From Solibaculum mannosilyticum (GTDB lineage: Bacteria; Bacillota; Clostridia; Oscillospirales; Acutalibacteraceae): 64,000 nucleotides of DNA. Positions 8,356 to 18,108 of this stretch are shown in pieces (the first letter of the stretch is position 1; each line of letters starts with the position of its first letter). Position numbers and translations under genes: made by a program. The notes under the pieces were generated by a model. It searched no databases. It saw only the letters and a program-made list of their open reading frames with translations, and was not told where the DNA came from. The stretch is from NCBI RefSeq assembly GCF_015140235.1, contig NZ_AP023321.1, forward strand, positions 796,501-860,500, written 5' to 3'.

Positions 8356-9234
8356 ATGATTCGCAGCATGACCGGTTATGGCCGTGCCCAGGAGGTTTTG
8401 GACGGTTTGGATATTACGGTGGAGATCAAGTCGGTCAACCACCGTTATTTTGAGTTTTCCGCCCGGACCCCTCGCGCTTACGGTTTTTTGGATGAAAAGA
8501 TCAAATCCTATTTGCAGTCCCGGGTCAACCGGGGCAAGGTGGACGTGTATGTGGCGGTGGAATCGCTGGATACGGTGGAAGCCCAGGTGGACATCAACGA
8601 CACCCTTGCGGCGGGATATGTCAAAGCTCTGCGGGAGCTGTCCCAACGGTACCAGCTGCCCGACGACGTGACGGTGTCCACCATCGCCGGGTATCACGAT
8701 ATCTTTACCGTGCGCAAAACGCCGGAGAATGAAGAACGCATTTGGGCGGCCGTCAGCCAGGTTCTCAGCAAGGCCGCCGATGATTTTATCGCCATGAGGG
8801 AGGTCGAAGGGGCCCGTATGGCGGAGGACGTCCGCGCCCGCGGGGCCGATATCCTGGAGAAGGTGGCCTTTGTGGAGCAGCGTTCGCCTGAAACGGTGGC
8901 GGCTTACCGCGCCAAATTGGAGGCCCGTCTCAAAGAGGTGTTGGCCGATAAAACCTTGGACGAACGCATGATCCTAAACGAAGCGGCTATTTTTGCCGAT
9001 AAGACCGCCGTGGCGGAGGAGACCATCCGCCTGCGCAGCCACATCAGCCAGCTTTACTCCATGCTGGAAGGCGGCAGCCCCATTGGCCGCAAGCTGGATT
9101 TCTTGGTGCAGGAGATCAACCGGGAGACCAATACCATCGGCTCCAAGGCCCAGGATGTGGAGATTGCCCGAGTGGTGGTGGACGTCAAGGCAGAGATTGA
9201 GAAGATCCGCGAACAGATTCAAAACATTGAATAG
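8356..9234 (+). CDS. yicC: YicC/YloC-family endoribonuclease-like protein
   Basis: Members of this family have been linked to endoribonuclease activity (YicC in E. coli, YloC in Bacillus). The 292-aa protein begins with MIRSMTGYGRA, the diagnostic start of the family, and ends with the conserved block GRKLDFLVQEINRETNTIGSK (positions about 238-258). It heads the remA-gmk-rpoZ-priA-def-fmt operon found in many Firmicutes. Confidence 0.93.
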   Translation: MIRSMTGYGRAQEVLDGLDITVEIKSVNHRYFEFSARTPRAYGFLDEKIKSYLQSRVNRGKVDVYVAVESLDTVEAQVDINDTLAAGYVKALRELSQRYQLPDDVTVSTIAGYHDIFTVRKTPENEERIWAAVSQVLSKAADDFIAMREVEGARMAEDVRARGADILEKVAFVEQRSPETVAAYRAKLEARLKEVLADKTLDERMILNEAAIFADKTAVAEETIRLRSHISQLYSMLEGGSPIGRKLDFLVQEINRETNTIGSKAQDVEIARVVVDVKAEIEKIREQIQNIE

Positions 9235-9267
9235 ACCGTACACAGTTGTTACGGGAGGGATTTTTGC

Positions 9268-9534
9268 ATGAAACTCATTAACATTGGATTTGGCAATATG
9301 GTGTCGGCAAGCCGTCTGGTGGCCATCGTCAGCCCGGAATCGGCGCCCATCAAGCGCATCATGCAGGACGCCCGTGATCGCGGCGCCCTCATCGACGCCA
9401 CCTACGGCCGCCGCACTCGCGCCGTCATCATAACCGACAGCGACCATGTGATTCTGTCGGCCGTGCAGCCTGAGACAGTGGCCAACCGCTTAAACGACCA
9501 CGAGGATGACGAGGAGTTGGAAGAGGATGAATAA
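9268..9534 (+). CDS. remA: RemA-like DNA-binding regulator (DUF370)
   Basis: RemA is a small ring-forming DNA-binding protein that activates biofilm matrix genes in Bacillus. The 88-aa protein starts [17 protein letters not shown] and has the family segments [12 protein letters not shown] and [14 protein letters not shown]. The C-terminal 15 residues are strongly acidic. It sits between yicC and gmk, the standard location. What it regulates here is unknown. Confidence 0.92.
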   Translation: MKLINIGFGNMVSASRLVAIVSPESAPIKRIMQDARDRGALIDATYGRRTRAVIITDSDHVILSAVQPETVANRLNDHEDDEELEEDE

Positions 9535-10150
9535 GGGACTAGTCGTGATCCTGTCCGGCCCGTCCGGGTCGGGAAAAGGATCGGTGGTAGGCCGCATGAT
9601 GGAGATGGAGGAGAGCATCCGTCTCTCGGTTTCGGCTACCACAAGAGGGCCCCGGGAGGGGGAAATTGCCGGGGTGCATTATCACTATATGACCAAGCCC
9701 CAGTTTGAAGAGCTCATTGAGCAGGACGGCGTACTGGAATACGCCCGTTACTGCGACAATTACTATGGGACACCGGCTGCGCCTGTCCGCCAATGGAGGG
9801 AGGAAGGCCGGGACGTGCTTCTGGAAATCGAGGTGCAAGGTGCCCACCAAGTCAAGACGAAGATTCCGGAGGCCATCACGATTTTCATCATGCCCCCCAG
9901 CATGGAGGTGCTGAAAAAACGTCTGGTAGGCCGCAATACGGAGCCGGAAGAAGTGGTGCAAAAGCGGCTTCAGACGGCTGTGGATGAGATGAAGCAGGCC
10001 GATCAGTACGACTATATTGTGGTAAACGACGATCTGGACGATGCGGCCCGGGATGTACTGGCTATTTTGTCGGCGGAAAAAGCCCGCGCTGTCCATATGA
10101 CTCAATTTGTGCAGGAGGTACTTAACGATGCTGAAAACGGGAATTGCTGA
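9527..10150 (+). CDS. gmk: Guanylate kinase
   Basis: Phosphorylates GMP to GDP with ATP. The P-loop [10 protein letters not shown] lies near residue 10, and the GMP-binding segment [10 protein letters not shown] (here [11 protein letters not shown]) follows at about 35-45. The 207-aa length is standard. ATG 9527 lies inside the end of remA and follows GGAAGAGG. It overlaps rpoZ by 23 bases. Confidence 0.96.
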   Translation: MNKGLVVILSGPSGSGKGSVVGRMMEMEESIRLSVSATTRGPREGEIAGVHYHYMTKPQFEELIEQDGVLEYARYCDNYYGTPAAPVRQWREEGRDVLLEIEVQGAHQVKTKIPEAITIFIMPPSMEVLKKRLVGRNTEPEEVVQKRLQTAVDEMKQADQYDYIVVNDDLDDAARDVLAILSAEKARAVHMTQFVQEVLNDAENGNC

Positions 10151-10346
10151 TTTAAAAACCGATGAAAGCTATTACGCCTTGGTGATGGCCATCGCCAAAA
10201 GAGCCCGCAATATTGCGGAAAAGGCGGAACGGGAAGAAATCCCGTTGACCGAGAAGCCCGTCAGCCTGGCGCTGGAGGAATTGAGAGAAGGGCACCTTCT
10301 CATCACCCATCCCCAGCATGAGGACGACGAGGATTCTATGCAATGA
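10128..10346 (+). CDS. rpoZ: DNA-directed RNA polymerase omega subunit
   Basis: Omega stabilises the beta-prime subunit of RNA polymerase. The 72-aa product contains the family core YALVMAIAKRARNIAEKAE and KPVSLALEEL. It starts at ATG 10128, nine bases after GGAGG, which lies inside gmk. The location between gmk and priA is the usual one. Confidence 0.92.
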   Translation: MLKTGIADLKTDESYYALVMAIAKRARNIAEKAEREEIPLTEKPVSLALEELREGHLLITHPQHEDDEDSMQ

Positions 10347-12814
10347 CCCTGTCTACTCCCGCAGCATCCATTGCCAATGTGGCGGTGGAGGGGACGGCCT
10401 TTCATTTTGACAAGCTGTACGGCTATCGAATCCCCGTGGAATTGATGGGGCAGGTGCAGCCGGGATGCCGGGTGGTAGTGCCTTTTGGAATGGGCAATCG
10501 CAAACGGCAGGGTTTGGTGATGTCCCTAGGCGAGACGGCCGACGTGGAAAAAATCAAGCCGCTGCATTCACTGCTGGATGAAAAACCGGTTCTATCGCAG
10601 GAACTGCTCCAGTTGGCCGCTTGGCTCAAGCAAAAGACCTATTGTACCACGTTTGAATCGGCCAAGGCTATGCTGCCGGCCGGTATTAATGTCAATCTCT
10701 CGGTGAGCTATTGTGCTGCCCCGGACGTCGATCCGGAAAAACTGGAAACCCTCAGTGACGATGGAAAAAGGCTGGTGGAAATGCTCAGGCGCAGCCGCGC
10801 CATGGTAACCCGCAGCCGTCTGCTCAAAGTGATGGGCCTGGATGAAAAGAGCCGTCTGCCGGATGAACTGGCCGAACAAGGCGTCATTATGCGCAGCGAC
10901 AGCGCCGTGCGCCGGGTAGGGGATCTGACGGTACGTATGGCCCGGCTATGTGATCCTCAATCGGCGGAGGAACTGCTCAGTGGATCGGATTTGACGCCCA
11001 AGCAAAAAAATGTGGTGCGTTTTTTGCAGGAGGCTGGTACGGCATCCATCAAAGAGATTGGGTATTTTGCCTTCTGTGGCCCGGGCGTGGTGACGGCGTT
11101 GGAACGCAAAGGAGTGGTTTTGTGCTACCAGCATCAGGTATACCGCAATCCCTTCCGGGATCAGGTACAGGGACCGGCATCGCCCATCCAGCTCACACAA
11201 TCGCAACAAGACGTCTTTGACCGCCTACTGGCGCAGATTCGCGCAGGGGGCGGTGTTTCCTTATTGCATGGAATTACCGGCAGTGGCAAGACGCAGGTGT
11301 TCCTGCGTTTGGCCCAAGAGGTGGTGGAGAGCGGACGTTCGGTCATCGTTATGGTGCCGGAGATTTCCCTCACGCCTCAGACCATGCAGCTTTTTTATAC
11401 CCGATTTGGCAGCCGTGTAGCCGTGATCCACAGCGGCCTTTCCCTGGGGGAACGGTTGGATGAATGGAAGCGCATCAAAAATGGGGAAGCACCTGTTATA
11501 GTGGGCACTCGTTCGGCGGTATTCGCCCCTTGTGAGAACATCGGCCTTATCATCATGGATGAAGAACAGGAATCCAGCTATAAGTCGGAGGCGGCTCCCC
11601 GGTTCCACGCAAAAGACGTAGCAAAGTTCCGGGCAAAATGGCACAAGGCGCAGCTGCTTTTGTGTTCGGCTACACCGTCCCTCACGAGCTACTATGCCGC
11701 GAAACAGGGACGGTATTCCCTCCATCAGCTCAAGGAGCGGTATGGCGACGCCGTACTTCCCAAGGTGGAGATCGTAGATATGCGGGGAGAGTCTCCTGGA
11801 AGCGGTTCCATCAGCGAAGCGCTCAGGGAAGCGCTGGAACAAAATTTAGAGGCGGGCAATCAGTCGATTTTACTGCTCAATCGGCGTGGATACAATACCT
11901 TTGCCTCTTGTCTGAGCTGCGGTGAGGTCATCTCTTGTCCTTATTGCAGCATCTCCATGACCTATCACGCCGCCAACGGCCGGTTGATGTGCCATTACTG
12001 CGGCCATTCCCAGGAGGTGCCGTCGGTGTGTCCCCACTGTGGGGAAGGACACATCCAGTATACAGGCTTTGGCACCCAAAGAGTGGAACAGGAACTACAG
12101 GAATTGCTTCCCAGCGCCCGCATCGTCCGCATGGATACCGATACGACCATGTCCCACTTGTCCCACGAGAGCAAGCTCAAGGCATTTGCCCAAGGGCAGT
12201 ATGACATCATGATCGGGACACAGATGGTGGCCAAGGGTTTGGATTTTGAAAAAGTGACGCTGGTCGGAGTGATTTTAGCCGACCAGCCGTTATATAATGA
12301 TGATTATAGGAGTTATGAACGCACTTTTGCGTTGCTGACCCAGGTAGTGGGCCGGGCGGGACGCAGGGGGACAAAGGGTAGGGCTATCATCCAGACCTAT
12401 ATCCCGGATCATCCCATCCTCCATTTGGCCGCGGCTCAGGACTACGAAGCTTTCTACGAAACGGAGATCGCCACAAGAAAAATGATGCTGTACCCGCCCT
12501 TTTGTGATATCTGTATGGTGGGTTTCCTGGGGATCAAAGAGCAGAAGGTGGCCGACAGCGCCCATTATTTTTTACAGCGTTTTGCCGATGCCGCATCCCG
12601 GGATTACAGTGATTTACCTCTTCAGGTATTGGGTCCGGCTCCAGCCAGTATCGCCCGGGTCAATGGGAAATACCGGTACCGGTTGATTGTCAAATGCAGG
12701 GACGGCCGGCGATTCCGGCAACTGATGGCGCTGCTTCTCACCGATTTCGGGAAAAAACGGGAGTATTCTGATGTTACAGCGTTTGCAGATATGAATCCAG
12801 AGGGAATACTATAA
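10343..12814 (+). CDS. priA: Primosomal replication restart helicase
   Basis: PriA is a 3'-5' DNA helicase that reloads the replisome at stalled forks. The 823-aa protein has the N-terminal 3'-DNA-end binding domain, Walker A GITGSGKT at about 308-315, and the DEEQ box (IIMDEEQESSYK; most family members have DEEH). A zinc-binding cluster with repeated CxxC pairs (CLSCGEVISCPYC, CHYCG, CPHCG) and the helicase C-terminal motifs VVGRAGRR follow. It overlaps rpoZ by 4 bases. Confidence 0.96.
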   Translation: MTLSTPAASIANVAVEGTAFHFDKLYGYRIPVELMGQVQPGCRVVVPFGMGNRKRQGLVMSLGETADVEKIKPLHSLLDEKPVLSQELLQLAAWLKQKTYCTTFESAKAMLPAGINVNLSVSYCAAPDVDPEKLETLSDDGKRLVEMLRRSRAMVTRSRLLKVMGLDEKSRLPDELAEQGVIMRSDSAVRRVGDLTVRMARLCDPQSAEELLSGSDLTPKQKNVVRFLQEAGTASIKEIGYFAFCGPGVVTALERKGVVLCYQHQVYRNPFRDQVQGPASPIQLTQSQQDVFDRLLAQIRAGGGVSLLHGITGSGKTQVFLRLAQEVVESGRSVIVMVPEISLTPQTMQLFYTRFGSRVAVIHSGLSLGERLDEWKRIKNGEAPVIVGTRSAVFAPCENIGLIIMDEEQESSYKSEAAPRFHAKDVAKFRAKWHKAQLLLCSATPSLTSYYAAKQGRYSLHQLKERYGDAVLPKVEIVDMRGESPGSGSISEALREALEQNLEAGNQSILLLNRRGYNTFASCLSCGEVISCPYCSISMTYHAANGRLMCHYCGHSQEVPSVCPHCGEGHIQYTGFGTQRVEQELQELLPSARIVRMDTDTTMSHLSHESKLKAFAQGQYDIMIGTQMVAKGLDFEKVTLVGVILADQPLYNDDYRSYERTFALLTQVVGRAGRRGTKGRAIIQTYIPDHPILHLAAAQDYEAFYETEIATRKMMLYPPFCDICMVGFLGIKEQKVADSAHYFLQRFADAASRDYSDLPLQVLGPAPASIARVNGKYRYRLIVKCRDGRRFRQLMALLLTDFGKKREYSDVTAFADMNPEGIL

Positions 12815-12839
12815 CCAAACTTAGAAAGGGTTGATTGAG

Positions 12840-13295
12840 ATGGCCATTCGGAATATCGTAAAAGAGGGCGATCCTGTTTTAAAAAAGGTATCCCGTCCGG
12901 TGGAAAAATTTGACGATCGTCTGCACGTTTTGTTGGACGACATGTACGAAACCATGAAGAAAGACGGTGTGGGACTGGCCGCCGTACAGGTGGGTGTACT
13001 GCGCCGTGTCGTGGTAATCGATATCGGAGAGGGAAGGATTGAACTCATCAATCCGGAGATCATCGCCCAGGAAGGCGAACAGCAGGATGTGGAAGGATGC
13101 TTGTCCTGTCCTGGAAAGTACGGCGTTACCTCCCGGCCCATGCAGGTGACGGTCAAGGCCCAAGACCGCAACGGGGAGTATTTTACCATCACCGGCAGGG
13201 AATTGCTGGCCAGGGCTTTTTGCCATGAGATCGATCATTTGGACGGCAAACTCTTTTACAGCCATGTGCTCTATATGCTGGACGACGAAAAATAA
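12840..13295 (+). CDS. def: Peptide deformylase
   Basis: Removes the formyl group from the N-terminal methionine of new proteins. The three metal-site motifs are complete: GVGLAAVQVG, EGCLSCPG (metal cysteine) and HEIDHLDG (two metal histidines and the catalytic glutamate). I set the start at ATG 12840, nine bases after AAAGGG, giving 151 aa. It lies next to fmt, which adds the formyl group that Def later removes. Confidence 0.96.
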   Translation: MAIRNIVKEGDPVLKKVSRPVEKFDDRLHVLLDDMYETMKKDGVGLAAVQVGVLRRVVVIDIGEGRIELINPEIIAQEGEQQDVEGCLSCPGKYGVTSRPMQVTVKAQDRNGEYFTITGRELLARAFCHEIDHLDGKLFYSHVLYMLDDEK

Positions 13296-13311
13296 GAATG
13301 GATGATGCAAT

Positions 13312-14238
13312 ATGAACATCGTTTTTATGGGGACGCCGGATTTTGCCGTACCGTGCCTGCAAGCGCTGCTTGACGCAGGGCATACGGTCAGCGGCGTCGT
13401 GACTCAGCCCGACAAACCGAAAGGACGTAAGTATGTCCTGACACCGCCGCCGGTAAAGGTGTTGGCTCAGAAGAATGGGATACCGGTTTACCAGCCCGTT
13501 TCCCTGAAGCAAGAAGATTCATGGGAACCCATCAAAGCCTGGAACCCGGATCTCATCGCCGTGGTGGCCTACGGTAAAATTTTACCCAAAACCATTCTGG
13601 ATTTGCCCCGCTATGGATGTGTCAATGTCCATGCCTCCTTATTGCCTCGGCATCGCGGGGCGGCGCCCATCCAGTGGAGCATCCTCATGGGGGACAAAGA
13701 GACCGGCGTCACCACCATGCAAATGGCCGAGGGTTTAGATACCGGCGATATGCTCCTCAAATGCAGCACACCCATCGATCCACAGGAGACGTCAGGACAA
13801 CTTCACGACCGTTTGATGACGATGGGAGCCAAGCTGTTGGTAGACACCATGGAACACATTCAGAAGGGGGATATTACCCCTCAAAAACAGGATGACAGTC
13901 TTTCGACCTATGCCTCTATGCTCAGCAAATCCATGTGCCCCATCGACTGGACAAAGAGCGCCGAGCAGGTGCACAATCAGATCCGGGGACTATCGCCCTG
14001 GCCCACCGCCACCACCTTGCTGGAGGGAAAAACCCTGAAGGTTCACTCCTCTGTGGTGGACGGAACCTGCAAAGGGCAGCCTGGAGAGATCGCGGCAGTG
14101 AAGCCTCTGACGGTGGCATGCGGCGACGGTAAGGGGCTCAGGATCTTGGAAGTGCAGTACGAGGGTGGAAAACGCATGCTCATCGATGCATTTTTACGGG
14201 GCCATCCGGTCAAAATAGGGATGGTACTGGGCAAATAA
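13312..14238 (+). CDS. fmt: Methionyl-tRNA formyltransferase
   Basis: Formylates initiator Met-tRNA using 10-formyltetrahydrofolate. N-terminal MNIVFMGTPDFAVP, the folate-site segment VNVHASLLPRHRGAAPIQW and the linker to a C-terminal OB-like domain are all present. The 308-aa length is normal. It follows def by 16 bases. Confidence 0.96.
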   Translation: MNIVFMGTPDFAVPCLQALLDAGHTVSGVVTQPDKPKGRKYVLTPPPVKVLAQKNGIPVYQPVSLKQEDSWEPIKAWNPDLIAVVAYGKILPKTILDLPRYGCVNVHASLLPRHRGAAPIQWSILMGDKETGVTTMQMAEGLDTGDMLLKCSTPIDPQETSGQLHDRLMTMGAKLLVDTMEHIQKGDITPQKQDDSLSTYASMLSKSMCPIDWTKSAEQVHNQIRGLSPWPTATTLLEGKTLKVHSSVVDGTCKGQPGEIAAVKPLTVACGDGKGLRILEVQYEGGKRMLIDAFLRGHPVKIGMVLGK

Positions 14239-14283
14239 AGCCTGGGAAAAACCTGATGCAGCGACGTTGAAAGGGGAACCTTC

Positions 14284-14979
14284 ATGCCATATTTCTACAT
14301 TGATCCCTATTATATTATTTTGGTCATTCCGGCCATCCTCCTGTCTTTATTGGCACAGGTGAGGGTCAAAACCACGTTTCACAAATACAGTCAGGTGGGA
14401 AACTATCGAGGCTTGACCGGTGCACAGGCCGCCTCCCGCATCCTGCAGGACAACGGCATCACCAATGTAGCGGTGGAACGTGTGGGAGGCAATCTCACCG
14501 ACCACTTTGATCCCAAGGCTATGGTGATCCGGTTGTCGGACAGCGTCTATAACAGTTCGTCCATCGCCGCCGTAGGCGTGGCCGCCCACGAGGCTGGGCA
14601 TGCAGTGCAGCATGCCGTGGGTTATGCGCCCATCCGCATCCGGAACGCCATTGTACCGGTGGTCAACTTTGGTTCGGCGCTGTCTTGGCCATTGGTGCTG
14701 TTTGGAATCCTTTTTTCCTATTCTTTCCTGATCAATATCGGTATTATCCTTTTTTGCGCCACATTGGTGTTTCAGATCATCACGTTGCCTGTGGAATTCA
14801 ATGCAAGCAGCCGGGCCATGGCTATTTTGGGAAGCTCGGGAATGCTTTCCGACCAGGAGCTCAAAGGCGCCCGCAGCGTTTTGACAGCGGCGGCCATGAC
14901 CTATGTGGCGGCAGTTATCGTCAGTATTGCCCATCTGCTCAGGCTTTTGCTGCTTACGAGGGGGCGTCGCGGTGACTGA
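14284..14979 (+). CDS. yugP: YugP-family zinc metallopeptidase
   Basis: Membrane-bound neutral zinc metallopeptidase of the YugP family; the physiological substrate is unknown. The N-terminus is a transmembrane helix (YYIILVIPAILLSLLAQVRV). The active-site helix reads AAHEAGHAVQHA, an HExxH variant HEAGH. Two further hydrophobic stretches are at about 125-165 and one lies near the C-terminus. The 231-aa length is normal. It overlaps the start of rsmB. Confidence 0.9.
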   Translation: MPYFYIDPYYIILVIPAILLSLLAQVRVKTTFHKYSQVGNYRGLTGAQAASRILQDNGITNVAVERVGGNLTDHFDPKAMVIRLSDSVYNSSSIAAVGVAAHEAGHAVQHAVGYAPIRIRNAIVPVVNFGSALSWPLVLFGILFSYSFLINIGIILFCATLVFQIITLPVEFNASSRAMAILGSSGMLSDQELKGARSVLTAAAMTYVAAVIVSIAHLLRLLLLTRGRRGD

Positions 14980-16339
14980 ACAAAAGGCAAATCCCCGCAA
15001 ACTGGCGGTGGAAGCTCTGATCAAATTGGAGGAACAGGAGGGGTACAGCAACCTCATCCTGGACTCCATGCTGCAAAAATCCAAGATGGATCCCCGGGAT
15101 GCCGCCCTGTTTTCCACCTTGTTTTACGGCGTCCTGGAGCGGAAAATCACCTTGGATTACATAATTACAAAACATTCCAGTAAACCCATCCGGAAATTAT
15201 CCCCTCAGGTTCTCAATATTTTGCGCACCGCTATTTATCAAATCCGATATTTGGAACGCATCCCGGATTCAGCGGCCGTGGATCAGGCCGTCCGGCTGAC
15301 ACGTAAATTCAGGCAGACGTCGGCCAGCGGTTTTGTCAATGCTGTCCTGCGCGCTGTCCTGCGTCAGGGGAATGTAGTGTGGCCTGACGAGAAAAAAGAA
15401 CCTGTCCGGAATCTCTCGGTGCGGTATTCCGTGCCGGAGGAAATCGTAAAGCTGTGGCGAAAAAGCTATGGGCAAGAGGAAACCATTTCGATGCTGGAAG
15501 CCTTTCAGCAGCCCCGTCCCATCTATGTGCGGGCCAACACCACCAGGGTGACGGCTGGACAATTGGCGGAACGGCTTAAAAAGGACGGCGTCGAGGCAAG
15601 GGAATTGCCGTTGGTTCCTGGGGCGGTGGAGCTTCAGGGAGGCGGCAGTGTGGAACAGATGTCAACGTTCCAGGAGGGGCTTTTCCACGTGCAGGATCTG
15701 GCGTCCCAGCTGTGCTGTATGGCAGTGGATCCTCAGAAAGAGGAGCTAGTGGCGGATGTGTGCGCCGCCCCTGGGGGAAAATCTTTCACCTTGGCGGAGA
15801 GGATGGGAGAGGGCGTCGTGTATGCCTTTGACCTCCACGATCACCGGGTAAAACTGATGAAACAAGGGGCTACGAGACTGGGACTCACCGGCGTAAAAGC
15901 GGCGGTGCGGGATGCAAACGCCCCGGATCAAACGGGGATTTTGGCCGACCGGGTGTTGTGCGATGTGCCTTGTTCCGGACTGGGCGTCATCGGCCGGAAG
16001 CCGGAGATCCGGTACAAATCCTTGAAATTCCTTGAAAATCTACCCGATTTGCAATATAATATTCTAAGTTTTTCCTCTCAGATGGTTAAACCTGGAGGAA
16101 AATTGGTATACTCTACATGTACCTTGTATCCTGCTGAGAATGAGCAGGTAGTGGAACGGTTCTTACAGGAGCACGATACATTCCAATTAGAGCCGGTGAA
16201 GTTGCCTTCGTCCGTGTTACGAGAGCAGGATGTCGGAAAAGGGATGGTCACTTTATTGCCCCATCGTTCGGGCGGTGACGGTTTTTTTGTAGCGTGCTTT
16301 GTGAAAAAAACTCATGGAGGAGTCCATGCAAAAGATTGA
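14972..16339 (+). CDS. rsmB: 16S rRNA m5C967 methyltransferase
   Basis: SAM-dependent cytosine-5 methyltransferase of 16S rRNA. The N-terminal NusB-like RNA-binding domain (about residues 5-140) is followed by a Rossmann methyltransferase domain. It carries the SAM segment VCAAPGGKSFTLAE and the two catalytic cysteines in CDVPCSGLGVIGR and YSTCTLYPAENE. The start is GTG 14972, inside yugP; the protein is 455 aa. It overlaps rlmN by 14 bases. Confidence 0.95.
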   Translation: MTEQKANPRKLAVEALIKLEEQEGYSNLILDSMLQKSKMDPRDAALFSTLFYGVLERKITLDYIITKHSSKPIRKLSPQVLNILRTAIYQIRYLERIPDSAAVDQAVRLTRKFRQTSASGFVNAVLRAVLRQGNVVWPDEKKEPVRNLSVRYSVPEEIVKLWRKSYGQEETISMLEAFQQPRPIYVRANTTRVTAGQLAERLKKDGVEARELPLVPGAVELQGGGSVEQMSTFQEGLFHVQDLASQLCCMAVDPQKEELVADVCAAPGGKSFTLAERMGEGVVYAFDLHDHRVKLMKQGATRLGLTGVKAAVRDANAPDQTGILADRVLCDVPCSGLGVIGRKPEIRYKSLKFLENLPDLQYNILSFSSQMVKPGGKLVYSTCTLYPAENEQVVERFLQEHDTFQLEPVKLPSSVLREQDVGKGMVTLLPHRSGGDGFFVACFVKKTHGGVHAKD

Positions 16340-17351
16340 CATCACGGCGTTGACCGATGAACAATTGAAAGGCGTCATGGCCGATTTGGGTCAGCCGGCC
16401 TTCCGGGCAAAACAAGTGAAGGCGTGGCTGCAGAAGGGGGTCAACTCCTTTGACGAGATGACAAACCTGCCCAAAGCCATGCGGGAACGATTGGTCAATG
16501 ATTATGATATTCCGTCGGTGAACATCCGGCAAAAATGGACGTCCCAGCAGGATGAAACGGTTAAATATCTGTTTGAGCTGGGGGACGGCCAGTTAATTGA
16601 AGCGGTGTTTATGGTGTACCACTACGGATGTTCCTTGTGCATCTCCACGCAGGCGGGATGTAAAATGGGATGCGCCTTTTGCGCCACTGGTTTGGGCGGT
16701 TATCGGCGCAATCTGAAAAGCTATGAGATGCTGGGAGAAATCCACGCCGCTCAGAGAGATACCGGCAAACGCATCTCCCATGTGGTGCTCATGGGCATGG
16801 GGGAGCCGCTGGATAATTACGATGAGGTGCTGGACTTTCTCAAAAAGGTGTCGTCACCCGACGGCTTAAACATCGGGATGCGGCATATTTCCCTCTCCAC
16901 CTGCGGCCTGGTGGATCAAATCGACCGCCTGCGGGAGAAAAAGTTACAGCTTACCTTATCGGTATCCCTCCACGCACCCAACGATACCATCCGGGATGAG
17001 CTGATGCCCATCAACCACAAGTGGAAGGTGGATGAATTGCTGCGGTCCTGCCGGCAGTACATCGATGCAACCGGCCGGCGTATCTCCTTTGAATACGCCA
17101 TGATAAACGGCGTCAACGACAGCGATGCATGCGCTTTGGAGCTTGCCAAAAAGCTCAAAGGGATGCTTTGCCATATCAACCTCATTCCAGCCAACGAAGT
17201 GCGGGAAAACGATTACCGGCGCAGCAGCCGGCAGCGTTTGGAACGTTTTGCTGAGATTTTGACACAAGCGGGGCTGAATGTCACCGTCCGGCGGAGCCTG
17301 GGCGGCGACATCGACGCATCCTGCGGCCAGCTTCGCGGCCGCTGTGTGTGA
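16326..17351 (+). CDS. rlmN: 23S rRNA (adenine2503-C2)/tRNA methyltransferase, radical SAM
   Basis: Radical SAM enzyme that methylates C2 of A2503 in 23S rRNA and A37 in some tRNAs. The iron-sulfur cluster motif CKMGCAFC (CxxxCxxC) lies near residue 113. The conserved C-terminal cysteine is found in ASCGQLRG. The 341-aa size is typical. ATG 16326 is preceded by GGAGG. It is the last RNA-modification gene before the signalling pair stp-prkC. Confidence 0.96.
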   Translation: MQKIDITALTDEQLKGVMADLGQPAFRAKQVKAWLQKGVNSFDEMTNLPKAMRERLVNDYDIPSVNIRQKWTSQQDETVKYLFELGDGQLIEAVFMVYHYGCSLCISTQAGCKMGCAFCATGLGGYRRNLKSYEMLGEIHAAQRDTGKRISHVVLMGMGEPLDNYDEVLDFLKKVSSPDGLNIGMRHISLSTCGLVDQIDRLREKKLQLTLSVSLHAPNDTIRDELMPINHKWKVDELLRSCRQYIDATGRRISFEYAMINGVNDSDACALELAKKLKGMLCHINLIPANEVRENDYRRSSRQRLERFAEILTQAGLNVTVRRSLGGDIDASCGQLRGRCV

Positions 17352-17365
17352 AAGGAGGAGAAGCC

Positions 17366-18103
17366 TTGCAGATTTTTATGAAGAGTGATGTCGGTCTGAT
17401 GCGTCACACAAACCAAGACGATTGTGCAGTAGGATATCTGCCAAACGGTGCTTGGGCTGTGGTATGCGACGGAATGGGCGGCGTTCAGGGCGGTAATGTA
17501 GCCAGTGCCCTGGCAGTGGATCTCATTAGTAGTCAGATTGCGTCCTCTTATCGCCCTGGGATGGGGGGAAAATCCATCCGCAACATGCTGGAGGTGGCTT
17601 TTGACGCCGCCAATATGAGCATCTTTGAAACATCCTGCGACATCGACGGACTGCGCGGTATGGGGACCACTGCTACCGTAGTGGTGGTAGAAGGCGATAC
17701 CGCCTATATCGCCCATGCAGGCGACAGCCGGGCCTACTTAATCTCAAAGGATGCCATTTCCCAAGTCACGAGGGATCATTCCATTGTCCAGGAAATGGTG
17801 GAGGCCGGTGAACTGACCCAAAGTCAAGCCCGTACCCATCCCAACAAGCATATGATCACCCGCGCGCTGGGGGTCGTTCATGAGGTGGAGATGGATTACT
17901 GTGAAGTATCCGTCCAGGACGGCGATGTGCTGATCCTCTGTACCGACGGTCTTTCCAATTATCTGGAGGCCGATGAGATATTACAAGCGGAACGAAAGGG
18001 TCTGGCCGACCTTTGCGACCGACTTGTGAGGGAAGCAAATAACCGAGGCGGCAGCGACAATATTACCGTCGCAGTGCTGGCTCTGGCATCATTGCAGGAG
18101 TGA
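17366..18103 (+). CDS. stp: PP2C-family serine/threonine phosphatase (Stp/PrpC)
   Basis: Dephosphorylates proteins phosphorylated by the partner kinase encoded next. PP2C metal-binding motifs are intact: CDGMGGVQGG, GTTATV, HAGDSRAYL, CTDGLSNYL and GGSDNITVAVL. I chose TTG 17366 because AGGAGG lies just upstream, while GTG 17348 precedes that site. The start of prkC is coupled to its stop. Confidence 0.95.
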   Translation: MQIFMKSDVGLMRHTNQDDCAVGYLPNGAWAVVCDGMGGVQGGNVASALAVDLISSQIASSYRPGMGGKSIRNMLEVAFDAANMSIFETSCDIDGLRGMGTTATVVVVEGDTAYIAHAGDSRAYLISKDAISQVTRDHSIVQEMVEAGELTQSQARTHPNKHMITRALGVVHEVEMDYCEVSVQDGDVLILCTDGLSNYLEADEILQAERKGLADLCDRLVREANNRGGSDNITVAVLALASLQE

Positions 18104-18108
18104 TTGGT